NCBI GenBank assembly: GCA_963835495.1 | Contig: CAWIFQ010000003.1 | Span: 1,178,001-1,242,000, forward strand | Direction: 5' to 3' | Source: Acaudatibacter sp963835495 | GTDB taxonomy: Bacteria > Pseudomonadota > Alphaproteobacteria > Caulobacterales > Caulobacteraceae | DNA length: 64,000 nucleotides | Shown: one piece after another, positions 8,191 to 17,461 of the stretch | Layout: each line of letters starts with the position of its first letter | How positions within the stretch are numbered: the first letter of the stretch is position 1 | Made by a program: the position numbers and the translations under genes | Notes under the pieces: model-generated | What the model was told of the DNA's origin: nothing | What the model saw: only the letters and a program-made list of their open reading frames with translations | Databases searched by the model: none

Positions 8191-9027
8191 GCTGACCGCT
8201 CGGCCAGCTTCGCCGCGTCCCATAGCGCGTCCATCTCGGCCAGATCGGACGCCTCCGGCGACGAGCCGCGGGCCGCAAGTTCCGCCTCGATGTACTTGAA
8301 GCGACGCATGAACTTGGCGTTCGTGCCGCGCAGCGCCGCCTCCGGGTCGACGTCGAGTTCGCGGGCCAGGTTGGCGCAGACGAAGAGGACGTCGCCCAGT
8401 TCGTCGCGGGCCTTGTCGATATCGCCCGCGGCCACCTCCGCCTCCAGCTCGGCCACCTCTTCGTGCAGCTTGGCCAGCACCTCGACCGCCGACGGCCAGA
8501 CGAAGCCGACGCGCGCCGCCCGCTTCGAGAGCTTCACGGCGCGGGTGAGGGCAGGCAGTCCCACCGGCACGTCGTCGAGCAGGCTCGCGGTCGGGGCGCC
8601 GATCCCGGAAGGGCTCTTGGCGGCGCGCTCCTCGGCCTTGATCGTCTCCCAGGCCTCGGTCTGCTCCGCCGACGAGCGGTGGCGGATCTCCCCAAGCCCC
8701 TGGGGGCCGAACACGTGCGGATGGCGGCGCACCATCTTGTCGTTGATCGCCTCGGCGACCGCAGCGAAGTCGAATGCGCCCTGTTCCTCGGCCATGCGGG
8801 CGTGGAACACCACCTGCAGCAGCAGGTCGCCGAGTTCCTCCCTGCAGGTCGGCCAGATCGCCCGCTCGATCGCGTCGGCGACCTCGTAGGCCTCCTCGAC
8901 CGTGTAGGGGGCAATGGTGGCGAAGGTCTGCTCCAGATCCCACGGGACAGCCGCCGTCCGGCGCGCGCAGCCGCGCCATGATCTCGACGAGGCGGAAGAT
9001 CGGGTGGTCCTGGGCGTTGGACGTCAT
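8187..9027 (-). CDS. mazG: Nucleoside triphosphate pyrophosphohydrolase MazG (frame broken)
   Basis: Starts MTSNAQDHPIFRLVEIMARL and ends DAAKLAERSA; the two tandem MazG domains can be read as about 280 residues with ExxE metal-binding motifs (EELGDLLLQVVFHARM; EEVAELEAEV, DELGDVLFVC). It hydrolyses NTPs and dNTPs, cleaning the nucleotide pool. Near 8947 an extra G turns CPWDLEQTF out of frame, and around 8855-8870 a missing G and an extra G shift a short stretch; correcting them restores the family sequence. The breaks look like sequencing errors. It is convergent with the SRAP gene, stops overlapping by 3 bp. Confidence 0.9.
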
Positions 9028-9100
9028 GGCTGGAATCGGCGGCAAGGGGAGGGTAGGCGCTGTCTATCGCACCCTTTCACCGCCAAGACACACCGCCGCG

Positions 9101-9688
9101 ATGCGCGATCCACACCTGTTTCACTTCAGCGAAGACCCGACGATCGAGCTGTTCGAACCGCGCCCCGTGCGCGTGCCGGCGGCTCGGCCGCCGGGGCAGG
9201 CGTGGCTGAACGGCCCGCTGGTCTGGGCGATCGATGGCTGGCACGCGCCGATGTACTTCTTCCCGCGCGACTGTCCGCGCATCCTGCTCTGGCGGAAGCA
9301 CGCAACGACCGACGACGACGTCGCCCGTTGGTGGCGCGGCGATCGCCAGCGGCGGATGCTGGCGCACATCGAGGAAGCCTGGCTGGGTCGGCTGAAGACG
9401 ACGCCGATCTACCGCTATGTCTTCGAACAGGGTCCGTTCGAAGACATCGGCGACGTGGGCATGTGGGTCTCGCGCACCACGGTCAGGCCGATCAGCGTCG
9501 AGCCGGTCGGCGACCTGCTTGCCGCCCTCGAGGCGGCCGACGTGGAATTGCGGGTGATGCCGCATCTGCTTCCGCTGAAGGGCGTCTGGGAGAGCAGCCT
9601 GCACGCCAGCGGCGTGCGTCTGAGGAACGCCGCGCGATGGGGCGAACCCGGCTGGCCGCATTCGCCCGCGCCGCTCGCGCAGCGCTGA
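9101..9688 (+). CDS. DUF6886-like protein
   Basis: 195 residues with an N-terminal LFHFSEDPTIELFEPRP motif, VWAIDGWHAPMYFFPRDCPRI and a C-terminal region ending in a Pro/Ala tail. This pattern (LFHxSE, PxVWAID, FPRDCPR) is that of the DUF6886 family as I remember it, which has no established function; the name is from memory. Start ATG at 9101 is chosen because the alternative upstream frame runs through the mazG gene. Divergent from mazG with 73 bp between. Confidence 0.75.
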   Translation: MRDPHLFHFSEDPTIELFEPRPVRVPAARPPGQAWLNGPLVWAIDGWHAPMYFFPRDCPRILLWRKHATTDDDVARWWRGDRQRRMLAHIEEAWLGRLKTTPIYRYVFEQGPFEDIGDVGMWVSRTTVRPISVEPVGDLLAALEAADVELRVMPHLLPLKGVWESSLHASGVRLRNAARWGEPGWPHSPAPLAQR

Positions 9689-9694
9689 AGCAAA

Positions 9695-10666
9695 CTACGC
9701 CGCCGGGCGCCCCGCCGCCGCGTAGATCGCGTCGATCACGGCCATGTTCGCCACCGCGTCTTCGCCCCCGGTCAGCGGCGCGGCCTTGCCGGCCAGCACC
9801 TCGCCCAGATGGATCAGCTGCGCCTCGTAGGAGCTGGGGCCGCTCGCCTCGCGCACCGTGACCTCGCCGCCGATCGTGGTGGTGAGGCGGCCGCGGAGCT
9901 GGGGGGCGATGAAAGGACTGATCTCCAGGCGCCCGAGCTCGCCCTCCAGCACCAGCATCGCGCTGAGTGCCTCGGTGATCATGGCGCAGCCGACGGTCGC
10001 CCTGGCGCCGCCGGGAAAGTCGACTTCGGCCGTGATCCGGGTGTCGACCCGGCCTTCGAACACACCGTTCGCCGAGCGCACCGTTGGCTGTTCGCCGATC
10101 AGGGTGCGCAGGGCGTGGATCGGATAGCAGCCCAGGTCCATCAGGCCTCCGCCGCCCAGATCCGCCCGCCAGCGCAGCTCGTCCGGGCTGCGCGCGATGT
10201 TGACGTTGAAGACCGCGCTCCCGCCGCGGATTTCGCCCAGGGTTCCCGCCCGCACCAGCGCCTCGGCCTCGCGGATCAGACTGTGGAAGCGGTAGTGGAA
10301 CGCCTCGATCAGTAGCTGGCCGCTCGCCGTGGCGGCGTCGACCATCCGCCGCGCCTCGCCGGCGTTCATCGCGAACGGCTTCTCGCACAGCACCGCCTTG
10401 CCGGCCTCCAGCGCGGCGATGCTCCATTCCAGGTGACCGGATGGCGGCAGGGCGTTGTAGACCACGTCGACGTCGTCGCGGCGCACCAGCTCGGCGTAGG
10501 AGGATGCGACGTGGGCGATGCCGTGGGTCTGCGCATAGTCCTTCGCGCGATCGACATCGCGGGCGCCCACGGCCACCACCTCGAAGTCCGGGTTGGTCTT
10601 GGCCGGGGCGATCACGGCGCCCCGCGCGATCTTCGAGGCGCCCAGCAGTCCGATCCGATAAGCCAT
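9695..10666 (-). CDS. Gfo/Idh/MocA family NAD(P)-dependent oxidoreductase
   Basis: 323 residues: N-terminal Rossmann fold with GLLGASKIARG, the VYNALPPSGHLEWSI segment and the family signature EKPFAMNAGEA near residue 95, followed by the C-terminal alpha/beta dehydrogenase domain. Family members oxidise or reduce sugars, inositols or dihydrodiols; the substrate cannot be told from sequence. The start overlaps the stop of the dienelactone hydrolase gene, so the two form an operon. Confidence 0.88.
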   Translation of the reverse strand: MAYRIGLLGASKIARGAVIAPAKTNPDFEVVAVGARDVDRAKDYAQTHGIAHVASSYAELVRRDDVDVVYNALPPSGHLEWSIAALEAGKAVLCEKPFAMNAGEARRMVDAATASGQLLIEAFHYRFHSLIREAEALVRAGTLGEIRGGSAVFNVNIARSPDELRWRADLGGGGLMDLGCYPIHALRTLIGEQPTVRSANGVFEGRVDTRITAEVDFPGGARATVGCAMITEALSAMLVLEGELGRLEISPFIAPQLRGRLTTTIGGEVTVREASGPSSYEAQLIHLGEVLAGKAAPLTGGEDAVANMAVIDAIYAAAGRPAA

Positions 10667-11394
10667 CAGCCCAGGTTCCTTCGATAGAGCGCGACCAGTC
10701 GTTCCCAGTGCCGCTCGGCCGCGTCCTTGTTGTAGGCCGGGCGCTGCGGGAAGGCGAAGCCGTGCTCGACCTTCGGGTAGAGCTCGACCTCGACCCGATC
10801 GCCCTGGTCCGCCAGAGCCTCGCGAAGTTGCTCGACCATTTCCAGCGGCGCCCAGTGGTCGATCTCGGCGCAGCCGAAATAGACCTCGGCCTTGGTCGCC
10901 CTGGCCATCAGGTGCGGGCTGTCCGGCTGGTCGGTGACCAGCCTCACGCCGTACAGCGAGGCCGCGGCCACGACCCGGCTCGGGAAGGCGGCCGCCGCGT
11001 TGACCGCGTACTGACCGCTCATGCAGTAGCCCAGCGTCCCGATCCCGCCTGGTCTGGCCGCCGGGTCGGCGTCGATGAAATCGACCAGCGCCTGGGCGTC
11101 CGACATCACTAGTGGGATCGAAAGGCTGTTCATCAGCTCGAACATCCGATCGCGCGCGCCAGGATCGGTCAGCGGCCCCAGCTCCATCACCCCCGCGCGG
11201 TAGTACATGTTGGGCAGCATCACGTAGTAGCCAGCGCTGGCCAGCCGCCGGGCCATGTCGCGCAACTCCTCGCGGATCGCCGGCGCGTCCATGAAGAACA
11301 GGATCGGCGGGTGCGGGCCGTCGCGCTCCGGATGGACGATGAAGGTGGTGGTGGCCCCGTGGGCCGTTGGGATGTCGATCTGACGCTCAAACAT
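10666..11394 (-). CDS. Dienelactone hydrolase family protein
   Basis: 242 residues of the alpha/beta hydrolase fold with the DLH nucleophile elbow GYCMSG (Cys in place of Ser) near residue 120, FGCAEIDHWAP and the catalytic His in KVEHGFAFP. DLH enzymes hydrolyse cyclic diene lactones or related esters. It is the first gene of a two-gene operon with the dehydrogenase downstream and is divergent from tmk across a 104-bp gap. Confidence 0.88.
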   Translation of the reverse strand: MFERQIDIPTAHGATTTFIVHPERDGPHPPILFFMDAPAIREELRDMARRLASAGYYVMLPNMYYRAGVMELGPLTDPGARDRMFELMNSLSIPLVMSDAQALVDFIDADPAARPGGIGTLGYCMSGQYAVNAAAAFPSRVVAAASLYGVRLVTDQPDSPHLMARATKAEVYFGCAEIDHWAPLEMVEQLREALADQGDRVEVELYPKVEHGFAFPQRPAYNKDAAERHWERLVALYRRNLG

Positions 11395-11498
11395 GCTTCC
11401 GTCCCTGGTTTTGCGCCCGTCTTAATGGGCAGGCCGGCGCCGCGCTATCGCCTTCGCCGCTGCTGGACAAAGGGGCGGGAAGCAGCCCATTTGGGCGC

Positions 11499-12128
11499 GT
11501 GGCGCACGGTCGTTTCATCACTTTGGAAGGCGGGGAGGGGGCCGGCAAATCCACCCAGGCCAGGCGCCTCGCCGACCGGCTGACCGCGCGCGGCCACAAG
11601 GTGGCGGTGACCCGCGAGCCGGGCGGATCGCCAGGCGCCGAGAGCATCCGCGAGCTGCTGGTCACCGGCCAGGCCGACCGCTGGTGCCCGATCACCGAGA
11701 CGCTGCTGATGTACGCCGCCCGGCGCGACCACATCGAGCGCACCATCGCCCCGGCGCTGGCCGCCGGCGACTGGGTGGTCAGCGACCGCTTCGCCGACTC
11801 CACCCGCGCCTACCAGGGCGCCGGCGGCGGCGCGCCGGCCTCGCTGATCCAGACCCTGGAGCGGCACGTGCTGGGCGAAACGCGGCCGGACCTGACGCTG
11901 ATCCTCGATCTGCCGGTGGACGAGGGCCTGGCCCGCGCGATGGCGCGCAGTCACGCCGAGACCCGCTTCGAGGCCAAGGGCGCGGCGTTCCACGAGCGGC
12001 TGCGCGAAGGCTTCCTGGCCATCGCCCGCGTCGAGGCCGACCGCTGCATGGTGATCGACGCCTCAGCCTCGGTCGATCAGGTCGAGGCGGCGATCTGGGC
12101 GGCGGTGGAGGCGCGGCTGGCGCCATGA
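11499..12128 (+). CDS. tmk: Thymidylate kinase
   Basis: 209 residues with the P-loop EGGEGAGKST, the DR motif SDRFADSTRAYQG, the Thr/Arg stretch TREPGGSPGAE and a LID-type region. It phosphorylates dTMP to dTDP. The GTG at 11499 gives the usual family length; a longer frame from 11367 would add 44 non-family residues. The stop overlaps the holB start (ATGA), the classical tmk-holB coupling. Confidence 0.95.
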   Translation: MAHGRFITLEGGEGAGKSTQARRLADRLTARGHKVAVTREPGGSPGAESIRELLVTGQADRWCPITETLLMYAARRDHIERTIAPALAAGDWVVSDRFADSTRAYQGAGGGAPASLIQTLERHVLGETRPDLTLILDLPVDEGLARAMARSHAETRFEAKGAAFHERLREGFLAIARVEADRCMVIDASASVDQVEAAIWAAVEARLAP

Positions 12129-13115
12129 GCGAGCTGGTCCATCCCCGCGACGCCACCCGCCTGGAGGGCCTGGAAGGCGCGGAGCAGGCGTTCCTGGACG
12201 CGCTGGAGCGTGGCCGACTGCACCACGCCTGGCTGCTGGTCGGGCCGGAGGGCGTCGGCAAGGCGACCTTCGCCTATCGCGCCGCGCGGCGGCTGCTGGG
12301 TGCGCGGCCCGAGCCCGCCTACGGCGTGCTGGGCGCCGATCCGGAGGACCCGGTGTTCCGCCAGGTCGCCGGCCGGGCGCATCCGGACCTGATGGTGCTG
12401 GAACGCGACGAGCCCGAGGGAAAGACGCGCAAGTCGATCCCGGTCGACGAGGCCCGCGCGCTGCCGGAATTCTTCTCCAAGTCGCCCGGCCGCGCCGCCT
12501 ACCGCGTCGCGATCATCGACAGCGCCGACGATCTGAACGCCAACGCCGCCAACGCGGTGCTGAAGACGCTGGAGGAGCCGCCGGAGCGCGGCGTGCTGCT
12601 GCTTGTGTCGAGCCGGCCCGGCGCGCTGCTGCCGACGATCCGGTCGCGCTGCCGGCGCCTGGTCTTCGCCGCGCCGACGACCGACGAGGCGGTGCGCTGG
12701 CTGACGCGCGCAGACGGACGTGACCGTCGAGGAGGCGCACGGCTATCTGCGCATGGCCAGAGGCGCGCCGGGGAGGGCGCTGCGGCTCGCGGCCGCCGGC
12801 GCGCTGGAGATCGACAAGGCGGCGCGAGAGCTGGTCGACAAGCTGCCGGCGATCGACACCGCCGCGGCGCTGCACATGGCCGACGGCTTCCGTGGGCCGG
12901 CCGGCGCCGAGCGCTTCGGTCTGGCGATCGACCGGATCGCCGCGGCGCTGCACGAGCGCGCGGCCGCGGCGGCGCTGGACGGACGCGGCGCGTACGACCG
13001 CTGGGCGGAGGCCTGGGCGATGCTGAGCGACCTGCCGGGCGAGGTCGACGGCATCAACCTCGACCGCGGCGACGCCTTCTTCACCGCGCTCGGCCGCCTC
13101 GGCGCGCTGGCCTGA
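12125..13115 (+). CDS. holB: DNA polymerase III subunit delta' (frame broken once)
   Basis: About 329 residues: P-loop GPEGVGKATFAYRAARRLL, the helix NAANAVLKTLEEPPERG and the sensor-1 SRC motif IRSRCRRL, all clamp-loader features. The frame shifts between 12705 and 12720, where LTRA should continue as QTDVTVEEAHGYL in another frame; the C-terminal oligomerisation domain then reads on to the stop at 13115. A one-base error is the likely reason. It sits between tmk and tatD as in most Caulobacterales. Confidence 0.92.
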
Positions 13116-13120
13116 TCCGT

Positions 13121-13902
13121 ATGCTGATCGATAGCCACGTGAACCTGCACGCGCCGCAGTTCGACGCCGACCGCGAGGCGGTGATCGCGCGGGCGAGGGC
13201 GGCCGGCGTCGGCCTGATGGTAACGATCAGCGACAAGCTGACCTCGCTGCCGGCGATCGAGGCGATCTCGGCGACGCACGCCGACATCTGGCACACGGTC
13301 GGCGTCCATCCGCACGAGGCTAAGGACGAACCGAATCTGCGCGCCGAGCGGCTGGTCGAGCTGGCGGACCACCCGCGCGTGGTCGGGATCGGCGAGACCG
13401 GCCTCGACTTCCACTACGATCTGTCGCCGCGCGACGTGCAGGCGAGCGTGTTCCAGGCGCACATCGAGGCGGCCCGGCGGACCGGCCTGCCGCTGGTGGT
13501 GCACGCCCGCGAGGCGGACGCGGTGATGGCGCAGATGCTGGAGGACGAGCTTCGCCTCGGGGCCGTTCAAGCTGCTGATGCACTGCTACACGTCGGGCCC
13601 GGAGCTGCTGGCGCGCGCAGCGGCGCTGGGGGCCTGGTTCTCGGTCTCCGGCATCGCCACGTTCAAGACCGCCGAGGACGTGCGCGAGCGGGTGAGGGAC
13701 ATGCCGGCCGATCGGATCATCGTCGAGACCGACTGCCCCTACCTGGCGCCCGTGCCCCACCGCGGCCGCCGCAACGAGCCGGCCTATGTCGGCGCTGGTG
13801 CTGGACAAGCTGGCCGAGATCCGCGGCTGGGACCGGGCGGACGCCGAAGCGCGCACGGCGGACGCGTTCTTCGCCCTGTTCGACCGGATTCCCCGCCCAT
13901 GA
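13121..13902 (+). CDS. tatD: TatD family hydrolase (frame broken twice)
   Basis: About 260 residues of the TIM-barrel metal hydrolase family: DSHVNLH at the N-terminus, the Glu in GIGETGLDFHYD, LVVHAREAD, HCYTSGPE and the Asp in ETDCPYLAPVPHRGRRNEP. TatD proteins are 3'-5' DNases or deacylases. Frame breaks occur near 13560 (after EDELR) and 13790 (an extra G in AYVSALVLDKLAEIRG). The usual HxH metal pair is H6-x-N8 here, with a His at 10. The stop overlaps the next start. Confidence 0.9.
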
Positions 13903-14720
13903 GCGGTTTGGAGGTGACCATCCTGGGCAGCGGCTCGTCCGGCGGCGTGCCGCGCGCCGACGGCAACTGGGGCGTTTGCGATCCGGCCGATCCGCGCAAC
14001 AGCCGCACCCGCTGCTCGCTGATGGTGCGCCGGCCGTCGGAGGAGGGGCCCGAGCGCTGGACCACGGTCGTGGTCGACGCCGCGCCGGAATTCCGCCTGC
14101 AGACCGCCGCCGCCGGCGCCAGGCGGCTCGATGCGCTGCTGATGACCCACGACCACGCCGACCAGGCGCACGGCATCGACGACATCCGCGCGTTCGCCAT
14201 GCGCCAGCGGGCGCGCATCCCGGTGCATGTCGACGAGGCGACGGCGGAGACGATGATACGGCGCTTCGGCTATGTGTTTCAGGGCGAGAAAGGCTATCCG
14301 GCGATCGCCGACCTGATCGCCATCCCGCCGCACGGCGAGGCGTGGGCGGTTGATGGGCCGGCGGGGGCGATCCCGGTCGTCACCTTCGACCAGGACCATG
14401 GCGAGGTGCGCAGCGTCGGCTATCGCTTTGGCCCGATTGCCTATTCCAGCGACGTGGTGGCGCTGGACGACGCGGCGTTCGAGGCGATGGCGGGGGTCGA
14501 ACTGTGGATCGTCGACGCGCTGCGCTACACGCCGCATCCGACCCACGCCCACGTCGAGCGCACGCTTGGCTGGATCGAACGGCTGCAGCCGCGCCATGCG
14601 ATCCTGACCAATCTGCACATCGACCTCGACTTCGCCGAGCTGACAGCCAGGCTGCCGCAGGGCGTCAGCGTGGGCTACGACGGACTTCGCGTGGATTTGC
14701 GGCTGGACGGTGATAGGTAG
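13899..14720 (+). CDS. MBL fold metallo-hydrolase (PhnP-like)
   Basis: 273 residues of the metallo-beta-lactamase fold: start strand VTILGSGSSGGVPR, metal motif THDHADQAHGIDD (HxHxDH), ligand His in FDQDHGE, Asp in YSSDVVALDD and a C-terminal HIDLDF. The arrangement with GVPR and NSRTRCS resembles PhnP-type cyclic phosphodiesterases. The position directly after tatD with overlapping stop and start is usual in alphaproteobacteria; the physiological substrate is unknown. The next gene starts at its last base. Confidence 0.9.
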   Translation: MSGLEVTILGSGSSGGVPRADGNWGVCDPADPRNSRTRCSLMVRRPSEEGPERWTTVVVDAAPEFRLQTAAAGARRLDALLMTHDHADQAHGIDDIRAFAMRQRARIPVHVDEATAETMIRRFGYVFQGEKGYPAIADLIAIPPHGEAWAVDGPAGAIPVVTFDQDHGEVRSVGYRFGPIAYSSDVVALDDAAFEAMAGVELWIVDALRYTPHPTHAHVERTLGWIERLQPRHAILTNLHIDLDFAELTARLPQGVSVGYDGLRVDLRLDGDR

Positions 14721-15346
14721 TGGAAAAACAGCGGCTTAAGCTTGGTTTCCTCGCGTCGAACAACGGCTCGGGCATGCGCGCCATCGTGGCCGCCATCGAG
14801 ACCGGCGAGTTGGGCGCGGAAGCTGAGCTCGTCGTCAGCAATCGCCGCGATGCGCCGGCGCTGGCGTTCGCCGCCGCACACGGCCTGGCGACGTTGTTCA
14901 TCCCGACCAAGGCCGATCCAGACGCCGCCGACGCCGCGCTCCTGACGGCGCTGCAGAGCGCTGGCGTGGAGCTGGTGGTGCTGTCCGGCTACCTGCGCAA
15001 GCTCGGGCCCAGGACGCTGGCGGCCTATGCCGGCCGCGTGCTGAACGTCCATCCGGCGTTGCTGCCGAAGTTTGGCGGCCAGGGCATGTACGGACGGCGC
15101 GTGCACGAAGCCGTGGCGGCGTCCGGCGAGCTGGTCAGCGGCGCGACAGTGCATGTCGTCGACGGGGAATACGACCATGGCCCGCCGATCGCGGCGATCG
15201 AGGTGCCGCTATCGCCGGGCGACGACGCCGCGGCGATCGAAGCCAAGGTCACCGCCGCCGAGCCTGGGCTGCTGGTGGACGTGGTGCGGCGGATTTCGAC
15301 GGGGGGCCTTATCCTGCCTGGATTGGCCATCTCCAATTTCCGATAA
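14720..15346 (+). CDS. Phosphoribosylglycinamide formyltransferase-like protein (PurN family)
   Basis: 208 residues of the formyltransferase fold: FLASNNGSGMRAI for phosphate binding, the catalytic Asn-His in LNVHPALLPKFGG and the Asp region HVVDGEYDHGP. GART transfers formyl from 10-formyl-THF to GAR in purine synthesis. Lys-Leu-Gly after the SGYLR strand and the isolated position away from pur genes suggest it may be a second, diverged copy, so I give no symbol. GTG start abuts the MBL stop. The ISNCY element begins 22 bp after its stop. Confidence 0.82.
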   Translation: MEKQRLKLGFLASNNGSGMRAIVAAIETGELGAEAELVVSNRRDAPALAFAAAHGLATLFIPTKADPDAADAALLTALQSAGVELVVLSGYLRKLGPRTLAAYAGRVLNVHPALLPKFGGQGMYGRRVHEAVAASGELVSGATVHVVDGEYDHGPPIAAIEVPLSPGDDAAAIEAKVTAAEPGLLVDVVRRISTGGLILPGLAISNFR

Positions 15347-15368
15347 TCTTCCTTAGGCGCGAAATGGA

Positions 15369-15415
15369 TGTAGCGCCCATTTAGTAATGTCACCGGCGTG
15401 CCAGTTAGAGATGGC
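15369..15415 (+). repeat. ISNCY element left terminal repeats
   Basis: Read on the minus strand this is CCATCTCTAACTGGC, a spacer, then GACATTACTAAATGG and ACA at the tip: two units spaced about 24 bp, matching the two units at the right end. Tandem transposase-binding units at both ends fit this IS group. Confidence 0.7.
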
Positions 15416-15464
15416 ACCCTCCCTCATTTTGCGTGGGAGGTCCTCCAAAGTGGCGTTGCACTTC

Positions 15465-16757
15465 ATGAGCGACAAGGAGCTTAGCCGAGTTCGAGATCCT
15501 GCGCGATCTGACGGCCGGACGGCTGACGGTTTCGGCGGCCAGCGATCTGATGGGCTTGGAGCGCCGCCAGGTCCTGCGACTGTCGAAGGCCTACCAGGAA
15601 CACGGCGCCACCGCCCTCATTTCCAAGAAGCGCGGCCGAGCCAGCAACCGGCAGACGCCGACGGACATCAAGGCCCAGGCCCTGGAGCTGATCAAGGCGC
15701 GCTACGCGGATTTCGGGCCGACGCTGGCCGCCGAGAAGCTACGCGAGGTCAACGGCATCATCATCGGCCGCGAGACGCTGCGGCTGTGGATGCTCGACGC
15801 CGGCCTCTGGGCGGATCGGCGTGAAGCGCCGCGGACGCGTCTACCAGCCCCGGTATCGGCGGGAGTGCGTCGGCGAGCTGGTCCAGGTCGATGGATCGGA
15901 GCACTGGTGGTTCGAGGATCGCGGCCCGCAATGCACCCTGCTCGTCTTCATCGACGACGCCACCAGCCGGCTGATGCACCTGCAGTTCGTGCCAGTCCGA
16001 GATCGACCTTCGCCTATTTCAACGCCACGCAGCGATACATCGAGGCGCACGGCAAGCCTGTGGCGTTCTACACCGACAAGCACGCGGTCTTCCGGGTCGA
16101 ACAAGGCGAGCCGGGCTGTACGGCGACGGCATGACCCAGTTCGGCCGCGCGCTGAAGGCGCTCAACGATCGAGATCATCTGCGCTAACTCCAGCCAGGCC
16201 AAGGGCCGCGTCGAGCGGGCCAACAAGACCCTGCAGGACCGACTGGTGAAGGAGCTGCAGGCTCGCCGGCGTCAGCACCATGGAGGCCGGCAACGCCTTC
16301 CTGCCGACCTTCATGGCCGACTACAACGCCCGCTTCGCCAAGGCGCCGTTCAACGACAAGGATCTCCACCGCCCCATGACGCCGCAGGGATCGGCTGGAC
16401 GAGGCGTTCACCTGGCGCGCCGAGCGGACCCTGTCGCAGTCCCTGACGCTCCAATACGACAACATCCTCTTCATGATCGAACCGTCCGAGTTCGCACAGG
16501 CCGCGATCGGCCAGAGGGTCGAGGTCGTGGACTTCCCCGATGGACGATTGGAGGTCCGCTACAAGGGCCGGAGCATGCCTTACCGGACCTTCGACCGGCT
16601 GAGGCGCGTCACCGAGACGGCGGTCCTGGAGAACAAGCGCCTCGGCGGCCTCCTCGCCCTGATCCGCCAAGACCAACAGACCCAGCCTCCCGGTCAACGC
16701 ACCCGCAAAGGTCCAAAGCGGCGGGATCAGACCGGGCACATGTTCAGTGTGGGTTGA
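15465..16757 (+). CDS. ISNCY family DDE transposase (frame broken many times)
   Basis: Read through its frame breaks the gene encodes about 430 residues: an N-terminal helix-turn-helix (LTAGRLTVSAASDLMGLERRQVL is the region, 15500-15580), then an rve-type integrase core with first Asp in QVDGSEHWWFEDRG, second Asp in FYTDKHAVFRV and Glu in KGRVERANKTLQDR, and a C-terminal domain ending LLALIRQDQQTQP. Frame breaks appear near 15490, 15835, 15995, 16110, 16165, 16255 and 16395. Whether the copy is dead or just badly sequenced cannot be told, since nearby essential genes show similar breaks. The start ATG is 96 bp from the left tip. Confidence 0.85.
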
Positions 16758-16798
16758 TCTGCTAACTTGGTCGCCCTGGAACCGTGGGCCACCCAAGT

Positions 16799-17206
16799 AT
16801 GAAATTACCGCTGCATCTTGCGACCCTGCCCTATCGGCTTCACACCAACCGCGAGCTCGGGCTCATGCTCAAAGGGGAAAAGCCCCTAGCTCTATTCAGC
16901 GATTGGTACGAACAAAGATCAGATGTTCTGGAGCGTTATCTGGGCTTCTTCGACCGGCATGTTCAAAATGGCATATTTGTTAAGCGCGAATTCATTGAAA
17001 AAACTCGTTCTTCCAGTTGGCGCGTCCATGTATTTCTTTATTCGTTGCCGCACGAAGAATGGCGGATCGACGCCATGATCCAGCTTCGCAGTTCCCCGGG
17101 TGAATGGACCGCTGACCACGAGCGCCACTTCGGGAAACTCCTCGGCTACGAAGACTGGCAGAACGAATACTGGCTGGAAAATCACTTCCGGCAGGCCCGA
17201 GCGTAG
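16799..17206 (+). CDS. Hypothetical protein, passenger gene of the ISNCY element
   Basis: 135 residues from ATG 16799 (MKLPLHLATLPYRLH); an in-frame ATG at 16784 would add five. I do not recognise the family. It is soluble, rich in Trp, Tyr and charged residues (EEWRIDAMIQL, GYEDWQNEYWLENHF), with no signal or membrane segment. Base composition is clearly less GC-rich than chromosomal neighbours. It lies 42 bp after the transposase and before the element's right terminal repeats, so it travels with the element. The frame is intact while the transposase frame is not. Confidence 0.6.
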   Translation: MKLPLHLATLPYRLHTNRELGLMLKGEKPLALFSDWYEQRSDVLERYLGFFDRHVQNGIFVKREFIEKTRSSSWRVHVFLYSLPHEEWRIDAMIQLRSSPGEWTADHERHFGKLLGYEDWQNEYWLENHFRQARA

Positions 17207-17358
17207 GCATCGATTCTACGTGCCTCGCGCGCCTGACAGCGCGCTCGGAGAAAGGCTCGAAGCTGGACCGCCCGTGCATCGGCCGGCGGTCAAGCTCTGC
17301 GCGATGTGAGGGCTCCGCGCCCGCCCGCCGCCCGACTCCAAACGCCCTGCCCTGACAT

Positions 17359-17389
17359 CTCTATCCGTAAGCGCTGTTCCTAGACCACG
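17359..17389 (+). repeat. IS66 left end: 8-bp target duplication plus inverted repeat
   Basis: CTCTATCC (17359-17366) followed by GTAAGCG, the conserved IS66 tip. The same 8 bp follow the right tip at 20585-20592. IS66 elements are known to make 8-bp duplications. Confidence 0.88.
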
Positions 17390-17461
17390 GCCGCCCCCAC
17401 CGCGACGACCCCGCAGCGGACATTGTGAACTGCCGTAGGGGGTGGAAAGCAGACCTCTCCT

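Noticed and set aside
11684..14353. Very long open frame of nearly 890 codons on the plus strand
   Set aside because: It joins parts of tmk out of frame, holB, tatD and the MBL gene by chance; conserved motifs appear only in the holB and early tatD parts.
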